DNA of 64,000 bases, from contig DASXZH010000075.1 in assembly GCA_036502005.1 (NCBI GenBank), positions 15,003 through 79,002 on the forward strand. Reading direction: 5' to 3'. The translations under genes were made by a program, and so were the position numbers. Below the pieces are notes generated by a model, which worked only from the letters and a program-made list of their open reading frames with translations, was not told the origin of the DNA and did no database searches. Below are positions 43,551-52,016 of this stretch, piece by piece (the first letter of the stretch is position 1; every line of letters begins with the position of its first letter). The DNA is from DASXZH01 sp036502005 (lineage in GTDB: Bacteria; Armatimonadota; Fimbriimonadia; Fimbriimonadales; Fimbriimonadaceae).

Positions 43551-44787
43551 CTCCGGCGCCAAAGCAGACGGCGCCAATGGCAACCAAAATGGCACATGGC
43601 ACTAACATTTCTTGAAAAGTGAAGCCTCGCCAGATCGCGCCCTCAATGCTTAATACCGTCCACTTGAGCGGGCTGAAGCTGCTCGCCGATTGCATCCAGC
43701 CCGGCATCATGAAAATGGGAATCATGCCTCCACCGAACATGGCCATCGTGATCATCACGCCCCATGAAGATCCGGAAACCGCCTGCTCGGTGCGACCAAG
43801 AACGCTCAGCAGCATCATGATTCCAACCACGCAAAGGGAGCCGCATAAAATGGCCATCGCTAGCAGCAGCGGCGAGGTAAGGCGAACGTTGAATGCAAAG
43901 TGACCAATAAGAAGGAGCAAGGCCATAACTCCCGCGCAAGCGATAAGGCAGGCCAAAGCTTTTCCGGCCAAGATTTCGCCCATAGACATGGTGGATTGCA
44001 AGCGCACCAAGGTGCCCTGTTCTCGCTCCTTCACCAGGGAAACGACGAAGCTGGAAATGACGCCCAGGAGGCCCCAGATAATAGCTTGCGGGAAGGTGAT
44101 TTCGAAAGCGGAAGCAGGTTTTGATCCAGATGCCGATATCGGCTTTTGCTCGACCTGAGGTCCTTCAAATTCGAAACTCGCGGTGGATGCTTGAGGATCG
44201 GTATCGCGCTTGGTTTGCAGGTCGCTCGCGTAATGCATCAATTGCATTAGGTCTTTCTTGCGGGCCGGGTCCAAAGTGGAGTTTTGGACATTGCTGAGGT
44301 TCTCCGCCAAGTCTTGCGGATTCATTTGCATGGCGTCGCCCATAAGTTTTGAGGCCGCACCGGTTGCAATACCTTGGAGCATTCCCGCCTCCGCTTGGTG
44401 GCTAGGGTCGATGCCCAGTTGAATGGCCGGCCCCTTGGCATACTGAAAAGTTTGCACCTCGTGGCCGAAGCCTTTCGGGATCAAAATATAGGCTGAGAGG
44501 TTTCCCTTCCTCACGGACTCTTTCGCAGCGCTCAAAGCGTCACTTTGCGCTGGCGCCAAAACGTTCAGAGCGGTCGAGTCCTTGAGGCCCTTTACAAGCT
44601 CTTGGGATTGCTTGCTATTGTCTTGATCGATGAGAACAACATCGATCTTTGAAGCCCCGTTCGATCCGCCAAAAATGGAGCCAAATAGGATGGCGATCAT
44701 CAGCGGAAAGACCAAGACCCAAAAGAGGGCGGATTTGTCGCGGACCAGCAGCTTAACGTCTTTAAGTGCTAGGGTTAGGCTTTTCAT
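43525..44787 (-). CDS. ABC-2 type exporter permease
   Basis: 420 residues. One N-terminal helix (ALFWVLVFPLMIAILFGSIF), a large extracytoplasmic loop (about 40-235), then five C-terminal helices. This is the YhgE/ABC2_membrane_3 (DrrB-like) arrangement; the coupling motif is SLVKEREQGTLVRLQSTMSM. It lies 1 base after the ATPase gene and forms one exporter with it. Substrate unknown (drug, lipid or polysaccharide exporters share this form). Confidence 0.93.
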   Translation of the reverse strand: MKSLTLALKDVKLLVRDKSALFWVLVFPLMIAILFGSIFGGSNGASKIDVVLIDQDNSKQSQELVKGLKDSTALNVLAPAQSDALSAAKESVRKGNLSAYILIPKGFGHEVQTFQYAKGPAIQLGIDPSHQAEAGMLQGIATGAASKLMGDAMQMNPQDLAENLSNVQNSTLDPARKKDLMQLMHYASDLQTKRDTDPQASTASFEFEGPQVEQKPISASGSKPASAFEITFPQAIIWGLLGVISSFVVSLVKEREQGTLVRLQSTMSMGEILAGKALACLIACAGVMALLLLIGHFAFNVRLTSPLLLAMAILCGSLCVVGIMMLLSVLGRTEQAVSGSSWGVMITMAMFGGGMIPIFMMPGWMQSASSFSPLKWTVLSIEGAIWRGFTFQEMLVPCAILVAIGAVCFGAGVKVLRSRG

Positions 44788-44788
44788 A

Positions 44789-45676
44789 TCAGTCTCTCAG
44801 GCTCCTGCCGGTCAGGTTAAGAAACACCGTTTCCAAATTCGGGCTTTCCATTTTCAAAGATTTCATGGCGACACCCGCGCCAGCCAGCTTAGCCATGTCC
44901 GCGAACGGCTCCTTGGATTTAAGGGTGAGAATAGAGCCGGTAACTTCGGCTCCGGCGAAAACGAAGCTATCGGGCATGCGTTCAAACTCTGCGATCAGCG
45001 TGGACTCGGCTCCAAACTGGCCAATGAGTTCTTGCACGGTTCCCTGCGCCAAAATCTTGCCTTGATCCATGATCGCAACCCTATCGCAAAGGCGCTCGGC
45101 CTCTTCCATGTAGTGGGTGGTGTAGATGATGGTCAGACCCTCGTCCCTCAGTTTCTCAACCGTATCGAACAGGAAGTTCCGAGACTGGGGGTCCACGCCC
45201 ACCGTTGGCTCATCCAGGAAAACTACTTCGGGGGCATGAACAAGTGCGCAGACGAGATTCAATCTTCGCTTCATACCGCCTGAAAACGTGCCCACTATGT
45301 CCTTGCGGCGATCGGCCAGACCGGCCAGTTCTAAAGCCCAAGTCGTTCTTTCCGAAAGTTGTGGCCCGCCAAGGCCGGATAGCTTCCCAAAGAACATCAG
45401 GTTTTCTTCGGCGGTGAGACGCTCATAGATGGCAAGGGATTGAGGAGCAAGGCCTATGCGCTTTTTTGCCGCCGCCGAGATTGGGTCATCCCCGCTGATC
45501 TTAACCGTTCCGCTATCGGGCTTTAGCAAGCCCGCCATGATTGAGATCGTGGTGGACTTCCCCGCCCCGTTTGGACCCAGCAACCCAAACATCTCTCCTT
45601 TGTTTATGGTTAGGGAAACTCCATCTACCGCAACGAGTGAGCCGTAGCTCTTTTTAAGATTAGATACTTCAATCAC
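44789..45676 (-). CDS. ABC-2 exporter ATP-binding protein
   Basis: 295 residues. Walker A GPNGAGKST is at 34-42, the signature FSGGMKRRLNLVCALVHAP, Walker B EVVFLDEPTVGVDPQ and the switch region IYTTHYMEEAERLCDRVAIM. The C-terminal tail resembles the DrrA/NatA group. It forms an operon with the permease downstream. Confidence 0.96.
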   Translation of the reverse strand: MIEVSNLKKSYGSLVAVDGVSLTINKGEMFGLLGPNGAGKSTTISIMAGLLKPDSGTVKISGDDPISAAAKKRIGLAPQSLAIYERLTAEENLMFFGKLSGLGGPQLSERTTWALELAGLADRRKDIVGTFSGGMKRRLNLVCALVHAPEVVFLDEPTVGVDPQSRNFLFDTVEKLRDEGLTIIYTTHYMEEAERLCDRVAIMDQGKILAQGTVQELIGQFGAESTLIAEFERMPDSFVFAGAEVTGSILTLKSKEPFADMAKLAGAGVAMKSLKMESPNLETVFLNLTGRSLRD

Positions 45677-45761
45677 GACTAACTATCATCATAGCTGCGG
45701 TTTGTTCTGGCGATAAGGCGATGGGCCTATTGGCAGATGTGATAGGTGAAAGGTGATGGGG

Positions 45762-45796
45762 GATAGGAGATAGGAGATAGGAGATAGGAGATAGGG
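45762..45796. repeat. Tandem GATAGGA heptamer array
   Basis: Five tandem units of GATAGGA-type heptamers, preceded by the related words GTGATAGGTGAAAGGTGAT (45740-45758). It lies upstream of the ABC operon and after the CDP-alcohol phosphatidyltransferase gene. Related words occur at 38909-38920 and 51885-51910. Confidence 0.85.
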
Positions 45797-45845
45797 GATG
45801 GGCAGAAAAATGAAACCGGATCAAGTCCGGTCACTTAAGCGAGCG

Positions 45846-46423
45846 TCAACCGCTCTCCGCATTGACCTGAGCCTGCCTTTTCGCATGAAAGCATGAGAGC
45901 ACATCGTGGTGCCAGCCGGGCAGGATTGTCTTGATTGCGGTCGCGTCGGCGAAACTAATGAGCCCAAATACCAAAGCGACCCAAACCAGCGCCCCAGTGT
46001 GAAAGGCCAGCACTCCCACAAACGCAAGGTAAAGGGTGAAACCCCACAGCTTGGCGGAATAGGCGTGTAATGAACTTATCCTTCCATACCGAATCAGGTC
46101 GTAAGTGTAAGAGGCGACCTGAAGGACGATCTCGATCGTTATGGGAATCCAAACAGAGATCAAAACTGTCTTATCTGCCGCCCACGCGGTTGCAACCACC
46201 CAAATAAAGAACCATGCATCGGCCCGGCTATCCATTACGCGTAAGGGCGCGGTGGCGATTTTGAGCCGTCTGGCAATAACGCCGTCGAAAATGTCGCTCA
46301 GCATAGCGACTATAAGCACTCCAATAATAACGGCACTACTAGCTGAATAAAAGCATATTGCAAATAAACTGGGCCGAGAATGAACCGAAGCGCAATAAGA
46401 AAGGCGGGAACGAGCTTCAGCAT
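45846..46423 (-). CDS. CDP-alcohol phosphatidyltransferase-like membrane protein, frameshifted
   Basis: Reading begins MLKLVPAFLIALRFILGPVY at the ATG at 46423 and leaves frame at about 46365. Adding one T to the T3 run restores the rest, which ends at 45846 (about 192 residues). The family motif is present as SDIFDGVIARRLKIATAP then MDSRADA, with the Gly of the D-x2-DG-x2-AR-x8-G-x3-D-x3-D signature replaced by Leu. Several hydrophobic helices follow. Such enzymes join CDP-diacylglycerol or CDP-alcohol to an acceptor alcohol in the membrane. The start codon lies only 9 bases from that of the divergent gene at 46433. Confidence 0.75.
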
Positions 46424-46432
46424 TGTATGAGT

Positions 46433-46828
46433 ATGGGTCAAACTTATAAAGTGGACACAGAGCTTCGCCACCTGGAAAAGATCGCGCATGAATTCGAGGA
46501 TGTACTCCGTGTTTTGCGCTCTCTTGAAGCCAACACCACAGACGGCGAAAAACGCATGGAGATCCATGCCTTCACCGTTCTTGCCACCCGCTATTACAAC
46601 TCTTGCTATTCCACCTCGCAGCTTTTGAGGGCGATGGAGTTGCTGGAGCGCAGCTCGCCCGAATCGCGCGAGATGATTTCAGCCGATATTCGCAAGCTAA
46701 AGGAGCACGGGTCCACCGGCGGAAACGCGTTGCCTGTTTCCAAACCTGCGGAAGTAAAGGAACTCCTTACCAACGCCCAGAAGGTTCTGGGTGAGGCGAA
46801 AAAGTTTGTAGAGCCTCACGGGGAGTAA
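46433..46828 (+). CDS. Small helical protein of unknown function
   Basis: 131 residues from the ATG at 46433; in-frame extension to 46358 would run through the divergent gene. Charged and predicted all-helical (VDTELRHLEKIAHEFEDVLR, EIHAFTVLATRYYNSCYSTS). I recognise no family. With only 9 bases between the two divergent starts, its promoter and ribosome binding site must lie within the neighbouring gene or be weak; GGAAC about 25 bases upstream is the only candidate site. Confidence 0.6.
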   Translation: MGQTYKVDTELRHLEKIAHEFEDVLRVLRSLEANTTDGEKRMEIHAFTVLATRYYNSCYSTSQLLRAMELLERSSPESREMISADIRKLKEHGSTGGNALPVSKPAEVKELLTNAQKVLGEAKKFVEPHGE

Positions 46829-47044
46829 AAGATCGCTCGTTCCTAGGACCTAGAAAAGCTGTATCGTCGCGGGTTGGCTCTCTTATGAACAGGGCGATCT
46901 GCTCGGCTACCCCTAAATCGTTGAATCTTCGGCGTTTTTCCTAATGCCCTGTCCTACCCGGCAGAACGATTCGCAAAGCCTCGCGTTCAGAAACCAAATC
47001 GTTGCAAAGGAAAATAGATTTCGGAGATCATCGTTATCCCAGAC

Positions 47045-47806
47045 TCATGGGTCAGTTTCTGCATCAGCTCGCTTCTTCACTTTTGGTACTTGAAATCCGT
47101 AGGGCCTCAAGATTGCCAACAAAACTTCATACTTTTTCTTAAGCGTCCTATCCTCAGACATGTAGTTTTTTAAGACTTCTTGCCAGCCCCAGTCGAACAG
47201 CATGCAGTAAATCTCAGCCATATCGCGAGTTTCGCTTGATTTAGCTAAAGAATCTACGAAGCCAGGACTAGGGTGGTTCAGTGCGCCATCAAGCCGCCCA
47301 GGAACATATGGTTGTGCGTAATTAAATCGAGCCGCTGATTCCCAAGCCGCGTTCTTCCATGCCTCGCCGCCTTTAAACCTGCGCAAAAAATAAGAAAACA
47401 ACGCATTATCTACATAGTGTGCTCGGACAACATGAAAGGTATTTGCCAAGCCGCAATCCACTATAAGGGATTCTGACTCCGTATCTGGAGTTGCGCCCAG
47501 TCGAACGCCATTTTGAAAAAGACCCTTTACTAGAACTACTCTCTTAATTCCTAACCTGTGTCGATAAGCTGGAGAAAGTTCGCTCAGTTCGAGTTTCACC
47601 ATCGAGAGCATCTTAATACAGCGCTTATCAGAGTCCCCGGGGGTGTATCTCAAGCCGGAAATCACGCGTGATGGCTTAGTCGCCACACCACAACCCATTG
47701 CGCCCAAATCCGACGTCAACTTCGCCATGGCTGGTTCAGTTTTGGCTCTCAATTGGTTACTCGGAAAAAAGGCCGCACAAACAAGACACATAGGAAATAA
47801 CATCAT
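47045..47806 (-). CDS. Unknown protein, possibly a degenerate metallopeptidase-like fold
   Basis: 253 residues. A hydrophobic N-terminus (MMLFPMCLVCAAFFPSNQLR) may be a signal sequence. The central part AHYVDNALFSYFLRRFKGGE, then FNYAQPYVPGRLDGALNHPS, GFVDSLAKSSETRDMAEIYC recalls putative zinc-peptidases that end in an ED/E-x-x-AE helix, but the expected HExxH is absent. I give this only as a weak impression. Its ATG overlaps the stop of the FKBP-like gene as ATGA. Confidence 0.6.
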   Translation of the reverse strand: MMLFPMCLVCAAFFPSNQLRAKTEPAMAKLTSDLGAMGCGVATKPSRVISGLRYTPGDSDKRCIKMLSMVKLELSELSPAYRHRLGIKRVVLVKGLFQNGVRLGATPDTESESLIVDCGLANTFHVVRAHYVDNALFSYFLRRFKGGEAWKNAAWESAARFNYAQPYVPGRLDGALNHPSPGFVDSLAKSSETRDMAEIYCMLFDWGWQEVLKNYMSEDRTLKKKYEVLLAILRPYGFQVPKVKKRADAETDP

Positions 47807-48628
47807 GAAACTGCCTTTAGGACCGGTAAAGCTTCTGTGGCCCCTGCCTCCAAATTCAAATCAGTAACTATCAAAGACATTTCTTTAACCAACTGATACA
47901 ATAGTGAGAGCTGACTTGGGTTCAAGAGTTCAAGATCGAGCGACTGATTTCTAGCACTCTTTAACTTTAAAACCTGTAGAAAAGTGGAAATAGCGCGCTC
48001 GTTGGCCAGTTTGTCCCCGTCACAAATCATAGCCATCTGGAACGCAATAACACCCGCAACGCGAACCATTATTGTCGGGTTAGCAAAGAAAACTAAATCG
48101 GGCTCAGTCAAACAATAAGTCACATCAAATGGCTCCCGCAAATATTCTCCGTACCACGAATCTCCATCGACCACCCCATCGTCGTATTCTTCAATATCTT
48201 CTTCGGAGAGTGCCGGGAGGTCTTTCCATAGCGCAACCACTTGGGATTTCCAGAGCCCGGATTTGATGTCAACAACTTCCCGGAATCTGCGTCCTTTTTC
48301 GCGGAGCAAAATGCTTTGAAGGATTACATCCATATATATTTTTAGTGCCGCCTGGGACTTGGGCAATTCCTTCTTGACCAAACGCCTGGTCTGATCGAAG
48401 GGCTAACCTTCTATGTCCTCCAGTTCTCATACCTAATATGCCGCTTTGCAGCCCATTTACGACGGGCCCACGGCCAACAGCAAAAGTTATAGGATACGCA
48501 CCACTATCTATTACTGTTGAATCTCTAAGATTGGAGCGAACAGTAACTGTGACGACGTCACCGTTTTGGACTGTTTCCTGACCCGTGCCGATAACCAGGT
48601 CCTTTATTTCACTCATGCCACGACTCAT
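47803..48628 (-). CDS. FKBP-fold protein with C-terminal extension, frameshifted
   Basis: From the ATG at 48628, residues 6-88 form an FKBP domain (DLVIGTGQETVQNGDVVTVT, ITFAVGRGPVVNGLQSGILG, MRTGGHRRLAL, QAFGQEGIAQVP). The frame then fails near 48360. Removing one base restores the expected last FKBP strand (ALKIYMDVIL) and a further 175 residues of unknown type ending at 47803. Key FKBP residues (the Tyr, FD and Trp of the active site) appear changed (VTVRS, VIDSG, VNGL), so peptidyl-prolyl isomerase activity is doubtful. Confidence 0.7.
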
Positions 48629-48665
48629 GCCAATATTGAAGCAGACATAGCCTAGTTATACACTG

Positions 48666-48752
48666 GATTTGTGAGCCGGTGGCAATGCCACGTAGATTGC
48701 TGCGTAGCTAGCCCGCCTACGGCGCGCTGCCTCTCCTCGCAACGACAAATTT
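48666..48752 (+). repeat. Dispersed repeat family 2
   Basis: 87 bases from GATTTGTGAGCCGG to GCAACGACAAATTT. It matches the minus-strand element at 56985-57068 along its length, with the shared core GTAGATTGC and CGGCGCGC; the ends form a short terminal inverted repeat AAATTTGT/ACAAATC. It fills part of the 337-base gap upstream of the FKBP-like gene; the rest is a family 1 element. Confidence 0.75.
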
Positions 48753-48825
48753 CCTATTTTGGGGGCGGCAAAGAATCCTAAAATGCTTTGCGATTTCCTA
48801 ATAGCCTTAAGCCTTCCACTAGGTT

Positions 48826-48952
48826 CAAATAGCGCCTTGTCACTCTAAGCGCGACCTCCGGGCCGAAGCGAGGGACGGGTGCGACTCAACCCAATTCAGG
48901 CAAATCGTGAAAGTGTTGGGCCGCTTGCGGTTCTTCACCATCACGATTTGCC
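48826..48952 (+). repeat. Dispersed repeat family 1 copy with strong hairpin
   Basis: Begins GGTTCAAATAGCG and contains GAGGGACGGGTGCGACT. The hairpin GGCAAATCGTGA (48899-48910) / TCACGATTTGCC (48941-48952) is perfect over 12 bp, with an apical CCGC/GCGG. It lacks the right terminal repeat of the full copy at 20208-20380. Confidence 0.8.
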
Positions 48953-48965
48953 ACACAAGACTTTC

Positions 48966-49829
48966 CTAAACCGCGACTTCTCCGTATGCGTCCAAGTTCT
49001 GGGCGCCATACTTTGCCAAGATCGCCTCTACTTCAGATCGAGCGGTATCTGACGTTAGCGCAACAGCTAAAATGGCTCCGCCGCGGTCAAATGCCTCGTG
49101 ATAAACGGTGAGAACATCATCTGGAACACCTTGATCCTTCAGATACCCAACGACTCCTCCAGCTATAGCGCCTGCTCCCGCTGCGCCGGCAGTTCCGAGG
49201 ACTCCCGCTGCCAGTGCGCCACCGCCGATAACCATGCCAATGCCTGGTACAAAAACAGCGGCCAAAGTTGCCAAAATCCCGACTCCTATTCCAGCGGCTA
49301 ATCCCTTAACCGCGCCCGAACCGGCATCGGCAGCGGTCGTTGTCGTAATGCCTGATTTGGCGGCAACGGGATGCCGAATGAGGGTGGGATCGTGAACAAC
49401 AGCTTGGTCGACGGGGAGTGTGTCAGTCGGCGGATTGAAGACCGGGGCTCCGTCGTCATCGATAAAGGGCTGGTCGCCGGATCGATAAAAGGTCGCCGCA
49501 TCCGTCGATTCGATTCCACCAGCCATCCCGTATCCAGAGGCAATATTTGAGCCAGGTTCCGACCAAACGCCCTGAGGCTGCGTCGTCGAGTTGCTAAAAT
49601 CGTTCACCGCAGAGTGCCCGATGACGCTGCCGGTCGTCTCGTTCTGCTCGATTTCATTTCGGATTCGATCCTGCTCAGCAGCAGCAATCGATGACCGGCG
49701 CTCTTCGTCGTACTGTTCGTGAGCTAGGATGCTAATATCCTGGGACTTCAGCCCGTGGTCAAGTAGGGCACCAGCCGCCCTTTCCGCGTCTGCCGGCTTG
49801 GCAAACGATGCAAATAATGTCGATTTCAT
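48966..49829 (-). CDS. Stress-type glycine-zipper protein (GSP17M-like N-terminus), paralogue 1
   Basis: 287 residues. The N-terminal 45 residues (STLFASFAKPADAERAAGAL) resemble the general stress protein 17M domain, in which a ferredoxin-like unit is repeated. A long acidic linker follows, then a Gly/Ala zipper (about 165-230; LAAGIGVGILATLAAVFVPG, GGALAAGVLGTAGAAGAGAI) that could insert in or bind membranes, and a second ferredoxin-like unit (GGAILAVALTSDTARSEVEA). An RBS (AGGAAAGGGAGAG) precedes the ATG. It is tandem with a paralogue 24 bases upstream. Confidence 0.78.
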   Translation of the reverse strand: MKSTLFASFAKPADAERAAGALLDHGLKSQDISILAHEQYDEERRSSIAAAEQDRIRNEIEQNETTGSVIGHSAVNDFSNSTTQPQGVWSEPGSNIASGYGMAGGIESTDAATFYRSGDQPFIDDDGAPVFNPPTDTLPVDQAVVHDPTLIRHPVAAKSGITTTTAADAGSGAVKGLAAGIGVGILATLAAVFVPGIGMVIGGGALAAGVLGTAGAAGAGAIAGGVVGYLKDQGVPDDVLTVYHEAFDRGGAILAVALTSDTARSEVEAILAKYGAQNLDAYGEVAV

Positions 49830-49853
49830 TTCTCTCTCTCCCTTTCCTTTTGT

Positions 49854-50630
49854 TTAATCCGTAGCCTCGATGAGTTGCACATTTCGCGCGCCAACATCTT
49901 CCAAAACTTGCTGGATAACATCATAATCTGCTCCTCCCGGAGGAGTTGCAATGGCAACTACCGCGCCACCTTTCTCAAAATCTGCCCCCAACATGAACGC
50001 TAAATCAGCTGGCACGCCCTGGTCTTCAAGGTAATCCTGAATATGAGCGGCCGGGACGCCGCCCACTTCGTCGGCCATGCCGGCCCCCATCACGCTGGTT
50101 GCCAGCGCGCCATCCCCGATGGCGATTCCGAGATTCGGTATTGCGACGGAGGAAATCTCGTCGCCAATTGCATTTTTGTCCACGTTGGGCAAACCTAAGC
50201 TTTCCTGGTTTGGCTTGGTCGTGTTGAAAAACCCGGTGTTAGTTGCCTGCACGGTATCGCGCCTTTCCTGCGAAGAATAGGATTGGGCGCTGGCCGGATA
50301 GCTCATCTCTTCGGCCGCTTCCTGCGAATCGTCCATCTCCTCCACGCTGGAAACGTCGTCGTCAGGAGTTGAAGTGCTGATTCCTCCGCCTATTCGCGAC
50401 TCGTGAACATAGGAGCCTTCCGTTTGGATACCGGTGTGGCCGAACCTAATGGTTTCCGCGTCCCCCGAATCAACCATGACCAAGGCCTCGTTGCTGTCTT
50501 CTAAGCTGGCGTGGTTGTTTTTGACAATGAGGCTCATGTCCTCCGCGGCAACACCGGATTCTAGTAGCGAGCCGACCAAACGCTCAGCGACTTCGCCATT
50601 TGTGAACGATGCAAAAACTGTTGGTAACAT
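49854..50630 (-). CDS. Stress-type protein, paralogue 2
   Basis: 258 residues with the same two-ended layout as the next gene: an N-terminal VFASFTNGEVAERLVGSLLE unit, an acidic linker (EEMDDSQEAAEEMSYPASAQ), a shorter glycine-rich segment (GIAIGDGALATSVMGAGMAD), and a C-terminal GGAVVAIATPPGGADYDVIQ unit. The zipper is degenerate, so the pair has diverged after duplication. Both are on the minus strand and likely co-expressed. Role unknown. Confidence 0.75.
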   Translation of the reverse strand: MLPTVFASFTNGEVAERLVGSLLESGVAAEDMSLIVKNNHASLEDSNEALVMVDSGDAETIRFGHTGIQTEGSYVHESRIGGGISTSTPDDDVSSVEEMDDSQEAAEEMSYPASAQSYSSQERRDTVQATNTGFFNTTKPNQESLGLPNVDKNAIGDEISSVAIPNLGIAIGDGALATSVMGAGMADEVGGVPAAHIQDYLEDQGVPADLAFMLGADFEKGGAVVAIATPPGGADYDVIQQVLEDVGARNVQLIEATD

Positions 50631-50716
50631 CCCTTTACCTCTCTTACTGGATGACCTCAGTATAAGCGCGCATGTTCCTGCATGCGTGTGGTGATTAACG
50701 TGGACGCAGGGTTAGG

Positions 50717-50752
50717 AATTTTTGGATTTTTGATTTTTGATGTTTGATTGGT
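50717..50752. repeat. ATTTTTG-type word array
   Basis: GGAATTTTTGGATTTTTGAT continues as TTTTGATGTTTGATTGG, a degenerate run of 7-8 base words. It lies in the 237-base gap upstream of the stress-type genes. It has no inverted partner. Confidence 0.55.
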
Positions 50753-50867
50753 GGCAGGGTCACCGGCATCCCTCGCAAGGAGTTCGGGACAAGGGCCATA
50801 AATGCTGTCCGCTTGGGCTTTGCCCCCGGGTTCCCTCGCACGGAGTTCATGATGACAAACTTGACTA

Positions 50868-51855
50868 TTAGGCCACTTTTGCAGGAGCACCATCACTAGC
50901 GGCGGATTTCCAAGCAGCCTCGGTAAGCCGAATTACTTCTAGTCCGCACTCAAAAGGCGACTCGCATTCGGCACGGTCCAGAATCGCATCGATAAAGTTC
51001 TGATCCGGCGTGCTGCCACCCGAAAGATGCTCCGCCTTAAACTTGTTATCCTTTCTATCTACCATGGTCAGCACGTTGGCTCGCATGTAGAAAACCATGT
51101 TTTCGCAGACGATGCTCACGTCCTCGTACCAGCCGAAGCCATTCCCAACAACGCCCAGCGAAGCTTGGGCGCCATTCTTGAACTTGACGGCGAGCGTAGA
51201 GTTGATGTCAACCTCAGTTCCGAAATTATCGGTGAAGGCGCAAATGCTAGCGGGCTTGCAGGCCGGTTACCCAAAGGATGACGTCCAGCAAGTGGCTGGC
51301 TGAGTCGTTTAGCTGGCCGCCACCGGAGAGCGAGAGCTTTTGTCGCCAAGTGCCGCTGGTGGCCTTAAGCCATCCCTGCTCCTGAATGGCGCTGACGAAT
51401 TGCACCTTCCCAGCTTCCCCGTTTTGTATCTTTTCTCGAATATAGCGATACTCCGGCTGATAGTGGCGCTGGTAGCTAACGAGGCCAACCTTGCCCGCCT
51501 TGTCTCTAGCTTCAATCACTCGATGGGCATCTTTAACAGTCGTGACAAGCGGCTTCTCGCAGCAGACGTGGGCGCCGGCTTCAAAGGAATCTACGATCTG
51601 ATCCGCATGCTGGGTATGGGGCGTGGCGATCATGACCGCATCCGGCTTAACTCCTTTCAGCATCTGCCGATAGTCTTCAAAGACGGGACAGTCTGCCAGT
51701 TGCGGATACGCTTCGATTGTCTTTTGAATCTGCTCCGTATCGGGGTCGACCAACGCGACCACTTTCGCTTCTTTGACTTTAAAAAGATTGCCCAAGCGGT
51801 AGCGCTGAAAGCCTCCGCAACCGATCATTCCGACCGTTACAACGTTGTTTGCCAC
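50868..51855 (-). CDS. Gfo/Idh/MocA-family oxidoreductase, frameshifted
   Basis: About 329 residues if one frameshift is repaired. The N-terminal NAD(P)-binding fold begins VTVGMIGCGGFQRYRLGNLF and has the catalytic-region signature GAHVCCEKPLVTTVKDAHRV; the C-terminal domain follows (GGGQLNDSASHLLDVILWVT). The first frame stops at 51247. The remaining 125 residues (VDINSTLAVKFKNGAQASLG, EAAWKSAASDGAPAKVA) are in the next frame to 50868. Deleting one base near 51254-51262 rejoins them. The substrate is likely a sugar or inositol derivative. Confidence 0.85.
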
Positions 51856-51878
51856 GGTTGTGAAGCATACCGGGGCTT

Positions 51879-52007
51879 CGCGTGATAAGTGATAGGAAAT
51901 AAGTGATAGGTCCGGAGGGCCCTTCCCCTTGCGCTCCGGCGGAGGGGGAAGGGTTGCGATGGGGGTTTTTCGCTCCCTATCACCTTTTACATATCACTTA
52001 TCACGCG
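51879..52007. repeat. Word-repeat inverted repeat, GTGATAAG type, nested
   Basis: Arms of 32 bases at 51879-51910 and 51976-52007 match at 28 positions; both carry CGCGTGATAAGTGATA-type words. A second hairpin (CCCTTCCCC / GGGGAAGGG) lies within the loop at about 51920-51953. It starts just after the rho stop on the minus strand, so may terminate rho. Confidence 0.85.
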
Positions 52008-52016
52008 CGAAGCGCG

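Noticed and set aside
45762..45796. CRISPR array
   Set aside because: Heptamers are tandem without unique spacers, and no cas genes are present.
46829..47044. Non-coding RNA gene
   Set aside because: No conserved hairpins or recognisable RNA motifs; nothing can be supported in this gap.
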